DNA of 54,612 bases from Collimonas silvisoli (GCF_018305005.1 NZ_JAGQEG010000034.1:1-54612), one strand, 5' to 3'; shown: positions 27,110 to 36,972, numbered from the stretch's first letter. Program-made: numbers and translations. The notes: generated by a model not told the origin, from the sequence alone.

Positions 27110-28210
27110 CTAATCGCCCTCGGCTTCCATCGTTGCTGACGGGATATTTTTTGGCAGGCTTTGCAGGAATTTTTCGCATTCCGGCGGCAACGGCGCCTTG
27201 AGGGTTACCGGCTTGCCTGTCTCGGGATGGGCGAAGGTGATTTGATAAGCATGCAAAAACATCCGCTTCAGCGCGATGCGCTGGCCGTCAGCCTTTTGCA
27301 AAGCCCGATTCAACGCAAAGTCGCCATATTTGTCATCGCCGGCAATCGCAAAACCGCTGGATGACAGATGGACCCGGATCTGATGGGTACGGCCGGTCTT
27401 CAGCTCAGCCTCAAGCAAAGCGTAATCGCCGTAACGCCGGATCAGGTTGAAAATCGTATGCGACGCCTGGCCGTCAGCCTGCACCCGCACGCGGCGCTCA
27501 CCGTCGGCCGCCGTATATTTATGCAATGGCAGCTTGATATGCTGACGTTCGTTTTGCCAATCGCCATGCACCAGCACCAGGTAACGCTTGTCGGTATCGC
27601 CGTCGCGCATTTGTTCATGCAGATTGGTCAGTGCTGAACGTTTCTTCGCCAGCAACAAGATACCCGAAGTATCGCGATCCAGCCGGTGCACCAGCTCCAG
27701 GAATTTGGCTTGCGGGCGAGCAGCCCGAAGTTGCTCGATAACACCGTAGCTGACGCCGGAACCGCCATGCACGGCAACCCCGGCAGGTTTGTCGATCACC
27801 AGCAGATGATTGTCTTCGAGCAGTATTTTAAACTCCGCTCCCGGCACCACTTGCGTTTGCTTTTCGGCAATTCGAATCGGCGGCACCCGGATTACGTCCC
27901 CTTCCACCAAGCGGTAGGTCTGATCGATGCGGCCTTTATTGACCCTGACCTCGCCAGAACGCAGCACGCGGTAAATATGGCTCTTGGGCACTCCCTTGCA
28001 AATACGCAATAAAAAATTATCGATGCGTTGACCGGCATCCTCTTCCGCAATAGTCAATAGTTGAACGGCAAGGGGCGGCTGCGCTGGCGATGACGGCGCC
28101 TCTTGCTCCAAGGCTACATTGAGTTGGGCCTTATGCTTGGGCGCGGCCTGTGTCCGCGCCTTGGGACGAGTCTCAGCTCGTCCTCCAGAAAATCTCGCTA
28201 AGTCCTTCAT
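27110..28210 (-). CDS. rluC: 23S rRNA pseudouridine synthase RluC
   Basis: Isomerises uridines 955, 2504 and 2580 of 23S rRNA in E. coli. The 366-residue protein has an N-terminal basic leader, an S4 RNA-binding domain (RIDNFLLRICKGVPKSHIYR), then the catalytic domain with HRLDRDTSGILLL (nucleophile Asp), and GRTHQIRVHL near the end. The start chosen is the ATG before KDLARFSGG. A TTTAAC-N16-TATATT promoter (28215-28242) would put the transcription start almost at the ATG, so the mRNA may be leaderless. Divergent from rne, as in E. coli. Confidence 0.93.
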   Translation of the reverse strand: MKDLARFSGGRAETRPKARTQAAPKHKAQLNVALEQEAPSSPAQPPLAVQLLTIAEEDAGQRIDNFLLRICKGVPKSHIYRVLRSGEVRVNKGRIDQTYRLVEGDVIRVPPIRIAEKQTQVVPGAEFKILLEDNHLLVIDKPAGVAVHGGSGVSYGVIEQLRAARPQAKFLELVHRLDRDTSGILLLAKKRSALTNLHEQMRDGDTDKRYLVLVHGDWQNERQHIKLPLHKYTAADGERRVRVQADGQASHTIFNLIRRYGDYALLEAELKTGRTHQIRVHLSSSGFAIAGDDKYGDFALNRALQKADGQRIALKRMFLHAYQITFAHPETGKPVTLKAPLPPECEKFLQSLPKNIPSATMEAEGD

Positions 28211-28813
28211 TTTGAATATATAATTGTTCCGCAATTGTTAAAAAACAGTTGCTGGTGTAAGAATAAAAAGACCATTCTACACAGGGGCGTCCCCATCAGC
28301 CTCGCCAATTTGCAAATTTGATGGGAAATGTGTACGCATCACCCCTGCGCGAGTCAAGGTCGCACCGTTGTTGTCATCGGATAACGCGCACGGATGCTGA
28401 ACAAGAATGTCTGGATGATTAGGATAAAGTCCGGCGAGCCCGATGCGATCAAAACGATCGCGACGAGCTCGCCGGTTGATGTGGTGTTTTAAATTTGTCG
28501 CATACTTACTGAAACCAATGCTTTATTTGGCGCTATCAAACTGCTCACCGCCAGGCGTCGTGCTCGCGTTCCGCGAACCGCAAGACGCTGTACCGGTGCA
28601 CGCTGGTAGCACTCTGTAAAACGACAGCACTATATCCGCGCCTGTGCACAGCGCCCTACCTGGTAGATTAGGCGCTGGCACACCAAGGCAATTCTCTCCC
28701 CCCTGACACTCCGTTCTCGCGTACATCCTTGTACTTTTTGTCGCTGACAGAAATGCTGAAGAACAGCAATCTTTAAGCGCCATTGCATTGACCCAAGGGT
28801 CACGGAGCGAAAA
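28211..28813 (+). promoter_or_regulatory. rne leader / rluC-rne intergenic region
   Basis: About 600 nt without a credible gene. It contains a strong hairpin at 28431-28475 (9-bp CCGGCGAGC / GCTCGCCGG with a symmetric internal loop and inner GCGATC-AAAAC-GATCGC) and a second at 28644-28681 (GTGC, AGCGCC, CTAC paired with GTAG, GGCGCT, GCAC with small bulges). In E. coli, RNase E controls its own mRNA through hairpins in a long 5' leader; the same is inferred here. No convincing rne promoter could be fixed. Confidence 0.5.
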
Positions 28814-31800
28814 ATGAAACGCATGTTGTTTAATGCCACGCAGCAAGAAGAACTGCGCGTGGCTATTGTTGACGGGCAAAAGCTCATCGACATCGATATC
28901 GAAACCACCGGACGCGAACAACGCAAGTCCAATATTTACAAAGGTGTGATTACCCGTATCGAGCCGTCGCTGGAAGCCTGTTTCGTCAACTACGGTGAAG
29001 AGCGTCATGGCTTTTTGCCGTTCAAGGAAGTTGCCCGCACTTACTTTAAAGAAGGTGTAGATGTCCGCAGCGCATCGATCAAGGATGCCCTGCGCGAAGG
29101 CCAGGAAATCATGGTGCAGGTCGAAAAGGAAGAGCGCGGCAATAAAGGCGCGGCCCTGACCTCTTTCGTTTCACTGGCTGGCCGTTATCTGGTCCTGATG
29201 CCTAACAACCCACGCGGTGGCGGCGTCTCGCGCCGGGTCGAAGGCGAAGATCGCCAGGAACTGCGCGAAACCATGGACAAGCTGGACCTGCCGAACGGCA
29301 TGTCAGTGATTGCCCGTACCGCCGGCATCGGCCGCAACGTTGACGAATTGCAATGGGATTTGAACTACCTGATGCAACTCTGGCGCGCCATCGAAGGCGC
29401 CGGCCAGACCGGCAATGGCGCTTTCCTGATTTATCAGGAATCTTCGCTGGTGATCCGCGCGATCCGCGATTATTTCCAACCGGATATCGGCGAAATCCTG
29501 ATCGATACCGACGAAATCCACGACCAGGCCCAGCAGTTCATGGCCCACGTCATGCCCGACATGGTGCACCGCGTAAAACGTTACCGCGACGATGTACCGC
29601 TGTTCTCCCGCTTCCAGATCGAACACCAGATTGAAACCGCGTATTCGCGCACCGTGCCGTTGCCGTCCGGCGGCGCCATCGTGATCGACCATACCGAAGC
29701 GCTGGTCTCGGTCGACGTCAACTCCGCGCGCTCGACCCGCGGCGGCGACATCGAAACCACCGCCTTCAATACCAATTGCGAAGCAGCGGAAGAAGTCGCC
29801 CGTCAATTGCGCTTGCGCGATCTGGGTGGACTGATCGTGATCGACTTCATCGACATGGAGAATTCGAAGAACCAGCGCGAAGTCGAAACCCGTCTGAAAG
29901 ATGCCCTGCGCTATGACCGCGCGCGCGTCCAGATGGGCAAGATCTCGCGTTTCGGCCTGATGGAATTGTCGCGCCAGCGCCTGCGTCCGTCGCTGTCGGA
30001 AGGCAGCCATGTGACTTGCCCGCGTTGCAACGGCACCGGCCATATCCGCGATACCGAATCGTCCGCCCTGCAAGTCCTGCGCATCATCCAGGAAGAGGCG
30101 ATGAAAGAGAACTCGGCGGCGATCCACGTCCAGGCGCCAGTCGACGTCGCCGCTTTCCTGCTCAACGAAAAGCGTGGCGAGATCCTGAAGATCGAAACCC
30201 GTCACCGGGTCGGCATCATCCTGATCCCGAACAAGCATCTGGAAACCCCGCACTACAAGCTGGAACGCCTGAAGCACGACGATCCGCGCCTGGAAGAAAC
30301 CCAGGCCAGCTATGCCATGGCAGAGCAAGCCGATACCGACATCGGTTACAGCAAGACCCAGAAGGAAGAAGGCAAACCGCGCCAGGAAGCCGTGGTCAAG
30401 GGTATTACGCCAGACCAGCCGGCGCCTATCGTCGAGCGCAAGCCGGTCGAAGCACGTCCGGCAGCGGTTGCTGCTACCAGCCCGGCAGAAGCGGGTTTCC
30501 TCAGCAAGATCTTCGGCTTCTTCTTCAGCAAACCGGCTGCTCCGGCGGCTGCCCCTGCCGCTACGGCAGAAGCCAAGGGTCCGCAGCAACGCGGCGACCG
30601 TGGCGACCGCAACAATCGTGGTCAGCGCGGTCGTAACCGCGGCGGCCGCAATCGCGATGGCAGCGCTCAGGAAGGACGCGAAGACAACGCCAAGAAACCG
30701 CTGGTTGAAGCAGTAGAAGCCAAGACCCAGCAAGCGCGTCCGCCACGTCCTCCGCGCGAGCCTAAAGAGCAGAGAGAACCACGCGAAGCCGTCGAGAATA
30801 AATCGGAGAGCCGCAATGAAGGCCGGCGCGAACGCAGCGAACGCCCACCGCGTCCGCCGCGCGAAGAGCGCAAGGAAAACCTGAGCGAAGTCAAAGTCGA
30901 TGAAACCTTGCTCAAGGGCGGCGTAGTAGCTGCTGCCGGCGTCGCTGTAGCCAGCGTTGCCGAAGCTGCAGAACCGGCGCAAATCGATAGCGGACGAGTC
31001 GAAACCAAAGCCGGTGAGCAAGACGAAGAACCACGTCGTCGCCGTCGCCGCGGTGGCCGTAACCGTAATCGTCGCGACCGTGACGGCGCCGAAGGCACAA
31101 CCGAAGGTACAAGTGACGACAGCGAAGCAGGTGAAACCACTGCAGCAGCAGATGTGGCAGCGGTCGGCAGCGATGCAGTTGCTCCGGAAGCAACACCAGT
31201 CAGCGCTCCGGTTCAAGCAGAACCCGCCAGCCCGGTCAGCGGCAGCGTACCGATGATGGCTTCAGCAGTTCCAGTGGAGCAAGAAGCAGCCGCTCCGGCA
31301 GTTGAAGCAACGCCGGCGCCGACCGTGCTGTCGAACGCGATCGCGGCGCCGTTGGCGCCACAGCAAGTTGCACCGCAAGCTGAAGCCGCTGCGGTCGCAG
31401 TCGAAGTGACGCCGGTATCGGCCCCGGCGCCGGTAGTTACAGCACCGGTAGTTACAGCGCCAGTAGCCGCACCGGTTGTTGCCGAGCCTGTAGTACCAGC
31501 CCCAGCCGCCATCCCGGCAGCAGCCGCACCGGCTCAACTGGTGTTGCCTGAAGTAGCCGCTATCGCTGCCAGCCAACCGGCAGCAGAGCCGCAAATCGCA
31601 GCGCCAGCGCCGTTGATTACAGCAGCGCCAGTGGTTGCTGAAACGGTAGCTCCGGCAACTGTGCGGGAAGTTGCACCGGCGGTAGAAACGCCAGCAGTGA
31701 TCAAGACCGCCGTGCCAAGCGCATCGCCAAAGGTGGAAGATCTGCAAAGCGTGCTGGCGGCAGCAGGCTTGACCCTGGCAGCGACCGACCCAAGCAAACT

Positions 31801-31927
31801 GCGCGCAGCACAGGAAGCAACCGCCAACATCGTCGCGGCGCCACGTGTACCGCGCGAACGCAAGCCTTTGCCGGCGCAATCCAGCGAACCGCTGGTGCAA
31901 GTCGAAACCCAGCGCTCGCAACAATAA
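28814..31927 (+). CDS. rne: Ribonuclease E
   Basis: Essential endoribonuclease for mRNA decay and rRNA/tRNA processing; scaffold of the degradosome on the inner membrane. The 1037-residue protein has the N-terminal catalytic half with S1 domain (about 37-120), the DNase I-like region with catalytic aspartates in SVDVNSARSTRGG and VIDFIDM, and the zinc link CPRC. The C-terminal half is disordered: arginine-rich blocks (RRRRRRGGRNRNRRDRD), then a long Ala/Pro/Val-rich stretch before a short conserved tail (VEDLQSVLAAAGLTL). GGAG lies seven bases before the ATG. Confidence 0.97.
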   Translation: MKRMLFNATQQEELRVAIVDGQKLIDIDIETTGREQRKSNIYKGVITRIEPSLEACFVNYGEERHGFLPFKEVARTYFKEGVDVRSASIKDALREGQEIMVQVEKEERGNKGAALTSFVSLAGRYLVLMPNNPRGGGVSRRVEGEDRQELRETMDKLDLPNGMSVIARTAGIGRNVDELQWDLNYLMQLWRAIEGAGQTGNGAFLIYQESSLVIRAIRDYFQPDIGEILIDTDEIHDQAQQFMAHVMPDMVHRVKRYRDDVPLFSRFQIEHQIETAYSRTVPLPSGGAIVIDHTEALVSVDVNSARSTRGGDIETTAFNTNCEAAEEVARQLRLRDLGGLIVIDFIDMENSKNQREVETRLKDALRYDRARVQMGKISRFGLMELSRQRLRPSLSEGSHVTCPRCNGTGHIRDTESSALQVLRIIQEEAMKENSAAIHVQAPVDVAAFLLNEKRGEILKIETRHRVGIILIPNKHLETPHYKLERLKHDDPRLEETQASYAMAEQADTDIGYSKTQKEEGKPRQEAVVKGITPDQPAPIVERKPVEARPAAVAATSPAEAGFLSKIFGFFFSKPAAPAAAPAATAEAKGPQQRGDRGDRNNRGQRGRNRGGRNRDGSAQEGREDNAKKPLVEAVEAKTQQARPPRPPREPKEQREPREAVENKSESRNEGRRERSERPPRPPREERKENLSEVKVDETLLKGGVVAAAGVAVASVAEAAEPAQIDSGRVETKAGEQDEEPRRRRRRGGRNRNRRDRDGAEGTTEGTSDDSEAGETTAAADVAAVGSDAVAPEATPVSAPVQAEPASPVSGSVPMMASAVPVEQEAAAPAVEATPAPTVLSNAIAAPLAPQQVAPQAEAAAVAVEVTPVSAPAPVVTAPVVTAPVAAPVVAEPVVPAPAAIPAAAAPAQLVLPEVAAIAASQPAAEPQIAAPAPLITAAPVVAETVAPATVREVAPAVETPAVIKTAVPSASPKVEDLQSVLAAAGLTLAATDPSKLRAAQEATANIVAAPRVPRERKPLPAQSSEPLVQVETQRSQQ

Positions 31928-31979
31928 GACAGTAAGCTGGGCGCAGCCACTGAGTGGCGTAGTAGTTGAAAGCAATACA

Positions 31980-32006
31980 ACAAAGGGAGTCCCAGACTCC
32001 CTTTGT
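31980..32006 (+). terminator. Terminator after rne
   Basis: A perfect 11-bp stem ACAAAGGGAGT / ACTCCCTTTGT with a 5-nt loop, 52 nt beyond the rne stop; the U-run is within the 3' arm only. The remaining sequence up to moaA shows nothing further. Confidence 0.6.
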
Positions 32007-32191
32007 CACGTCTGGCGCGGACGATATGTTCAGAATTGCGAGAACTGCCGCGCTTGCTGCGCTTCAGCAGACTTCTTGAGCTAAAAAATGACGCTCATGG
32101 TATCTTCTAAGAGTTGTTACCCCGTAGTTGTCACCTCTTAGTTGCCATATATACAGATGCAAGGCATTGCACATTTTCCCAGACACACACC

Positions 32192-33316
32192 ATGACTAGA
32201 AAAGTCATCCCGCTGATCGATAGCCGCAGTTTTTTGCCGCCGTCCTTGCCACCGACCCTGCCCTCCATCCTGGAAACGCCGACCGGCCTGATCGCCGATG
32301 AGCTGGGCCGGCCGCTGCACGACTTGCGCATCTCGGTCACCGACCGCTGCAATTTCCGTTGCATCTACTGCATGCCGCGCGCGGTGTTCGACAAGGATTA
32401 TGCATTTTTGCCGCACACCGCTTTGCTGTCATTTGAAGAAATTACCCGCCTGGCCGGTTTATTCGTCGCCCACGGCGTCCATAAAATCCGCCTGACCGGT
32501 GGCGAGCCCTTGCTGCGCAAGCACATCGAAACATTGATCGCCATGCTCAGCGCCCTGAAAACGCCGGACGGCAAAGAGCTCGACCTGACCCTGACCACCA
32601 ACGGTTCGCTGTTGGCGAAAAAAGCCCAGGCGCTGAAAGACGCCGGCCTGAAACGCGTCACCGTCTCGCTCGACGCACTCGATGAAAACATCTTCCAGCG
32701 CATGAACGACGCCGATTTCCCGGTGGCCGAGGTATTGCATGGAATGGAGGTTGCGCATCAGGTCGGGCTCGGCCCGATCAAGGTCAACATGGTCGTCAAG
32801 CGCGGCGTCAACGATCAGGAAATCCTGCCGATGGCGCGCCACTTCAAGAACACGCCCTATATCCTGCGCTTTATCGAGTACATGGACGTGGGCGCCTCCA
32901 ACGGCTGGAAGATGGATGAAGTGGTGCCCTCTGCCGAAGTCGCGCAACGGATTCTTTCGGAACTGCCGATGCAGCCGCTAGCCGCCAACTACCTGGGCGA
33001 AACCGCACAGCGCTGGCGCTATGCCGACGGCGTCGGCGAAATCGGCCTGATCTCCAGCGTCACCCAGGCCTTTTGCCACGACTGTTCGCGCGCCCGCCTG
33101 TCGACCGAAGGCAAGCTCTACACCTGCCTGTTCGCCAGCGCCGGCCACGATCTGCGCGCCCTGCTGCGCAGCGAATGCAGCGACCGCGAAATCTCCAGCG
33201 TGATCGGCCAGCTGTGGCGCGCGCGCGATGATCGTTACTCTGAATTGCGGACGCAAAATACCGAAGGTTTGACACCAGCCAGGAAGAAAGTGGAAATGTC
33301 CTACATAGGCGGTTGA
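32192..33316 (+). CDS. moaA: GTP 3',8-cyclase MoaA
   Basis: Radical SAM enzyme, first step of molybdenum cofactor synthesis (GTP to the 3',8-cyclic intermediate, with MoaC). The 374-residue protein has the N-terminal cluster CNFRCIYC (C53, C57, C60), the C-terminal cluster in [19 protein letters not shown] and the C-terminal GG needed for activity. The start is the ATG before TRKVIPLID; upstream in-frame codons have no similarity. First gene of a moaA-mobA-moeA set; moaC, moaD and moaE are not in this window. Confidence 0.96.
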   Translation: MTRKVIPLIDSRSFLPPSLPPTLPSILETPTGLIADELGRPLHDLRISVTDRCNFRCIYCMPRAVFDKDYAFLPHTALLSFEEITRLAGLFVAHGVHKIRLTGGEPLLRKHIETLIAMLSALKTPDGKELDLTLTTNGSLLAKKAQALKDAGLKRVTVSLDALDENIFQRMNDADFPVAEVLHGMEVAHQVGLGPIKVNMVVKRGVNDQEILPMARHFKNTPYILRFIEYMDVGASNGWKMDEVVPSAEVAQRILSELPMQPLAANYLGETAQRWRYADGVGEIGLISSVTQAFCHDCSRARLSTEGKLYTCLFASAGHDLRALLRSECSDREISSVIGQLWRARDDRYSELRTQNTEGLTPARKKVEMSYIGG

Positions 33317-33327
33317 GAAAATTGCAC

Positions 33328-33948
33328 ATGAGCCACGCCATGCAAACCCACCCCGCTCCCACTGCGCTAAATATCACCGGCTTGATACTGGCAGGCGGCC
33401 GCGGCACGCGCATGGATGGTGCCGACAAGGGCCTGGTTCTGCTCGGCGATAAACCGATGGTGGCGCATGTCATCGCGCGCCTGGCGCCGCAGGTCAGCAG
33501 TTTGATCATCAACGCCAACCGCAATCAGGACAGCTACGCGGCGTTCGGGCATCCGGTCTGGGCAGATGAGCAAGCCGATTTTGCCGGCCCGCTGGCAGGC
33601 TTGCAGGCCGGCCTGCAGCATTGCACCAGCCCCTACCTGGTCACCGCGCCCTGCGATTCCCCCTATCTGCCGCACGATCTGGTGCAACACCTGGCACAAG
33701 CATTGGTCAGCGCAGATACCGACCTGGCGGTGGCCAGCACTAGCGAAGACCACTATCAGACAATCCGGCCGCAACCGGTATTCATGCTGCTGAAAACCGG
33801 TTTATTGACCAATCTCAATGACTACCTGCAAGGTGGCGGACGTAAGATGGAGACATGGTATCGCCGCCTGAATTACTGCGAAACCTTGTTTACCGATGCC
33901 GACGCCTTCCGTAACATCAATACCCGAGAACAGCTACAACAACGATAA
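33328..33948 (+). CDS. mobA: Molybdenum cofactor guanylyltransferase
   Basis: Attaches GMP to molybdopterin to form the guanine dinucleotide cofactor. The 206-residue protein has the nucleotide-binding LILAGGRGTRMDGADKG at its N-terminus and the TAPCDSPYLP metal site. The start is uncertain between two ATGs (33328, 33340). It follows moaA by 11 nt. Confidence 0.93.
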   Translation: MSHAMQTHPAPTALNITGLILAGGRGTRMDGADKGLVLLGDKPMVAHVIARLAPQVSSLIINANRNQDSYAAFGHPVWADEQADFAGPLAGLQAGLQHCTSPYLVTAPCDSPYLPHDLVQHLAQALVSADTDLAVASTSEDHYQTIRPQPVFMLLKTGLLTNLNDYLQGGGRKMETWYRRLNYCETLFTDADAFRNINTREQLQQR

Positions 33949-33952
33949 TGCG

Positions 33953-35284
33953 ATGCGTGCAATGAGTGAAATAACCAATTCGAATGCCCGTCCAGCCCAG
34001 CCGTCCTTGTCCGCGCTGACCAGTTGCATGTCGGACTACGATCCGCATGCGATGCCGGTCAAGCAGGCGCAGGCCATCATTAGCGCCTGCATCACGCCGG
34101 TCAATGCGATTGAAAAAGTTGCGCTGCGCAGCGCCCTCGACCGGGTGCTGGCCAGCGACATCATCTCGCCGATCGACGTCCCAGCGCATGACAACTCGGC
34201 CATGGACGGTTATGCCTTCAACTCCGCCGATCTGCGCCACGATGCAGACACCGTGCTGACCGTCGCCGGCACCGCCCACGCCGGCCGCGCCTACCAGGGA
34301 GCGCTCGCCAGCGGCCAGGCGATCCGGATCATGACCGGCGCCCTGATGCCGGACGGAGCCGATACCGTGATCCCGCAGGAATTTGTAAGCATCCCAGCCG
34401 GCAGCCAGGCCGCTTTCATCACCATCCCGGCGGCAGCCGTCAAGCCAGGCGCCAATCGCCGCCTCGCAGGCGAAGACTTGCAAGCCGGCACAGCGGCCAT
34501 CAGCCAGGGCCGCATCCTGCGTCCTGCCGATCTCGGTCTGCTGGCCTCGCTGGGCATCGCCGAAATCCCGGTAAGGCGCCGGCTGCGCGTAGCATTTTTC
34601 TCGACCGGCGATGAACTGCGCTCGGTCGGCGAAGCGCTGGATCCCGGCTGCGTCTACGATTCCAATCGCTACACCTTGTACGGCATGTTGCAACGGTTAG
34701 GTTGCGACATCATCGACATGGGCGTAGTCGGCGACGATCCGCAAGCGCTGGAAAACGCTTTCCGCAGCGCCTGCGAAAATGCCGACGCCATCATCACCTC
34801 CGGCGGCGTCTCGGTCGGCGACGCCGATCACACCAAACAGATGATGGCGCAGCTAGGCGACGTCGCCTTCTGGAAAATCGGCATGCGCCCCGGCCGCCCG
34901 CTGGCATTCGGCAGCATTACGTCGGGCGGCAAACAGGCACTGTTCTTCGGCCTGCCCGGCAATCCGGTGGCGGTCATGGTGTCGTTTTATTTTTTCGCGC
35001 GCGAGGCCCTGCTGCAAATGATGGGCGCGCAAGCCGCGCCATTGCCGCTGATGCGCGCTACCGCAGCCGTCGGCATCCGCAAACGGCCGGGCCGCACCGA
35101 ATATCAACGCGGCATTCTCAGCATGAACGATGGCCAGTGGAGCGTACGCCCGACCGCAGCGCAAGGCTCGGGCATCTTGCGCTCGATGGCGGAAGCCAAT
35201 TGCATGATCGTGCTGGCGCATGAACAAGGCGATGTGGCCAGCGGCGACGCGGTTGAAGTGATTCTGTTTGACGGCCTGGTCTAA
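33953..35284 (+). CDS. moeA: Molybdopterin molybdenumtransferase MoeA
   Basis: Inserts molybdenum into adenylylated molybdopterin. The 443-residue protein has the four-domain MoeA pattern: MDGYA near residue 85, STGDELRSVGEALDPG, ITSGGVSVGDADH and GLPGNPVAVMVSF. It begins four nt after mobA, with a second ATG three codons later as an alternative start. No promoter in between, so an operon is expected. MogA or MoaB partner is not in the window. Confidence 0.95.
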   Translation: MRAMSEITNSNARPAQPSLSALTSCMSDYDPHAMPVKQAQAIISACITPVNAIEKVALRSALDRVLASDIISPIDVPAHDNSAMDGYAFNSADLRHDADTVLTVAGTAHAGRAYQGALASGQAIRIMTGALMPDGADTVIPQEFVSIPAGSQAAFITIPAAAVKPGANRRLAGEDLQAGTAAISQGRILRPADLGLLASLGIAEIPVRRRLRVAFFSTGDELRSVGEALDPGCVYDSNRYTLYGMLQRLGCDIIDMGVVGDDPQALENAFRSACENADAIITSGGVSVGDADHTKQMMAQLGDVAFWKIGMRPGRPLAFGSITSGGKQALFFGLPGNPVAVMVSFYFFAREALLQMMGAQAAPLPLMRATAAVGIRKRPGRTEYQRGILSMNDGQWSVRPTAAQGSGILRSMAEANCMIVLAHEQGDVASGDAVEVILFDGLV

Positions 35285-35321
35285 ACCTGCAATCTCAGGT
35301 CGCGCGTGTCGAGCCAGATGA

Positions 35322-35741
35322 TCACAAGCGGGAAAGCGTGGACGCATCAGGTTCTCCGTCAAAGTATTTTTGCAAGCACTGGTTGAATATTTGATTGTCG
35401 AGCGCAGCCTGGGCGAACAAGGTCATCGACGATTGAAATTTCATATAGTCCGGGTAACCGAAAATCTCTTCTATCGAACGCTCATCCACGGCAGCAACCA
35501 GCCGGCTGCACTCTCGCAGCCGCGGCCCAAGCAGCGGATGCTCCAGATACGCCCTGGCTTCCGCCAGCGAGGAGATGGCATACTTGTGCGCCATGCCGCT
35601 GTGGCCCAGTCCCTCGATCTGAGGAAAAATGAACCACATCCAATGACTGCGTTTGCGGCCCTGGCTCAGTTCTTCGCGTACGATATCGAAGATCGGCTGT
35701 TGCGCAGCCACGAAGCGTTGCAGATTGTATTGATCGTTCAC
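35322..35741 (-). CDS. DUF1810 family protein
   Basis: A 139-residue soluble protein of the DUF1810 family (NLQRFVAAQQ, SHWMWFIFPQ, GLGHS, FGYPDYMKFQSSMTLF). Biochemical role unknown. I start it at GTG because GGGGGAG lies seven bases upstream; an ATG five codons earlier would overlap that site. Convergent with moeA and divergent from the VOC gene. Confidence 0.85.
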   Translation of the reverse strand: MNDQYNLQRFVAAQQPIFDIVREELSQGRKRSHWMWFIFPQIEGLGHSGMAHKYAISSLAEARAYLEHPLLGPRLRECSRLVAAVDERSIEEIFGYPDYMKFQSSMTLFAQAALDNQIFNQCLQKYFDGEPDASTLSRL

Positions 35742-35773
35742 GTCTTTCTCCCCCATATCGAAAAGGAAAACCC

Positions 35774-36169
35774 ATGATCTCTCATGTCTTTGTCGGCGTC
35801 ACCGATTTTCAGCGCGCATTCGGTTTCTATTCCGCCATCATGGAAAAACTGGATCTGCAGCTCAAATTCTGCGATGCAGACAAACCATGGGCGGCCTGGA
35901 TGACGAGCGGCAAGGCCCGTCCTCTGTTCATCATCGGCGCACCCTACAATGGTGAAACCGCAGTTGCCGGCAACGGCCAGATGATCGCCCTGCTGGCCCC
36001 GACCAGGACTGCCGTCGACAACGCCTATGCTGCCGCTTTGAGCAACGGCGGACTGTGCGAAGGGCCGCCTGGCTTGCGCCTGGAATACCATCCAAATTAT
36101 TACGGCGCCTACTTCCGCGACGCCGACGGCAACAAGCTCTGCGTTTGCTGTCACGATGCAGCGGCTTAG
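35774..36169 (+). CDS. VOC/glyoxalase superfamily protein
   Basis: A 131-residue protein with the vicinal-oxygen-chelate fold: HVFVGVTDFQRAFGFYSAIM near the start, the FIIGAP mid-section and YYGAYFRDADGNKLCVCCH with a candidate metal-ligand glutamate (E) replaced by KL at the usual position. Function unknown; similar small proteins detoxify or bind xenobiotics. AAGGA six bases before the ATG. Single-gene unit. Confidence 0.8.
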   Translation: MISHVFVGVTDFQRAFGFYSAIMEKLDLQLKFCDADKPWAAWMTSGKARPLFIIGAPYNGETAVAGNGQMIALLAPTRTAVDNAYAAALSNGGLCEGPPGLRLEYHPNYYGAYFRDADGNKLCVCCHDAAA

Positions 36170-36229
36170 GGCTTGGCTCTGCGAAGCTGCGAGCAAAATC
36201 AAGGATAGATGCAGAGCCGCCACGTTAAA

Positions 36230-36261
36230 GCAGGACATCAACTCACGGCTTGATGCCCTGC
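36230..36261 (-). terminator. Hairpin after the small lipoprotein gene
   Basis: On the minus strand GCAGGGCATCAA pairs with TTGATGTCCTGC around an 8-nt loop; one G-U pair points to minus-strand use. Followed by TTTAAC. Confidence 0.5.
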
Positions 36262-36297
36262 AAAAAATCCGGCTCTAGCTATGACAAGACGCTGGCT

Positions 36298-36561
36298 TCA
36301 GAATGTCGAGCATTGGAATAAACCAGGATGGCCAAAGCAAGTTGTCGTCGTCGGGTAACGTTCGGTGTTGTCTTTTGTATCCAGCCGCAGCACACAGCCT
36401 CGCCACTCGTTGGAATCGCTTTTATAGCCAAGCTTCTGACAAGCCGGGCCATAAATCCGCATCATCTGGTCAACATCGCGCTGCGCCTGTGCGGCACGTT
36501 CGGCATCTGTCGCACAACCGGCCAGCAGAGTGATCGCAGCCAAAAACATGAGCATACGCAT
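36298..36561 (-). CDS. Small lipoprotein of unknown function
   Basis: An 87-residue protein with lipoprotein signal MRMLMFLAAITLLAGC (lipobox LLAGC), then a short soluble part with two more cysteine positions (PACQKLG, GCVLRL) that may form disulfides and a C-terminal CFGHPGLFQCSTF. Not recognised further. The start was set by AGGAAGGAGC seven bases upstream. Monocistronic, convergent with the VOC gene's downstream region. Confidence 0.75.
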   Translation of the reverse strand: MRMLMFLAAITLLAGCATDAERAAQAQRDVDQMMRIYGPACQKLGYKSDSNEWRGCVLRLDTKDNTERYPTTTTCFGHPGLFQCSTF

Positions 36562-36942
36562 AACAAGCTCCTTCCTTTCTGTTCCGTTCAACGAACTTCG
36601 GTGAACCCCGATTTTTCTATTTTTCTATTTTTCGCAAGCAAATGCGCAGATATTCAACACCACACGCCTGCCATTGCTATATATCCGTAGTATAGGCAAG
36701 AGCTTATCGCTTCACTATTTCCCATCATGCTTAGTTGCTACCAGTTGTAACTGGCAGGCCGCTTGTTCCCGCCGGCAAGAGCACGAATCGTGGTAAAAAA
36801 TGATTTATCCCGCAGCATGTTCCTGACGACCAAGCGGGGCAATCGCACTCGGCACGGTTGCCGCAAAATCACTGGAATGCCCTCGATAGTCCCCCTCCCA
36901 TCTTGCCGACAAGCATGCGGACAATGCTTATTAATCCCGCCA
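36562..36942. other. Intergenic region, lipoprotein gene to heme operon
   Basis: About 380 nt between divergent genes (531 nt counting the heme promoter and leader). I found no gene, repeat or hairpin of note; a 75-codon minus-strand frame has no recognisable features. No hemP/hmuP-like coding sequence was found. Confidence 0.5.
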
Positions 36943-36972
36943 TTGTAAATAATAATTATTCTCATTTATAAT
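36943..36972 (+). promoter_or_regulatory. Heme-operon promoter overlapping a Fur-box-like site
   Basis: TTGTAA and TATAAT (exact) are 18 nt apart, with the transcription start near 36979. The spacer and -10 flank (36948-36966) match the 19-base Fur consensus at 12 positions and include the dyad AATAATTATT. Repression by iron-loaded Fur is the natural reading for a heme-uptake operon; the leader to the first start codon is about 115 nt. Confidence 0.7.

Noticed and set aside
29303-31216. 637-codon open frame opposite rne
   Set aside because: Shadow of rne, low complexity where rne is low complexity, no recognisable domain.
36738-36965. 75-codon minus-strand frame before the heme operon, as hemP/hmuP
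   Set aside because: It lacks the conserved C-terminal hemP/hmuP motif and starts inside the promoter of the opposite operon.
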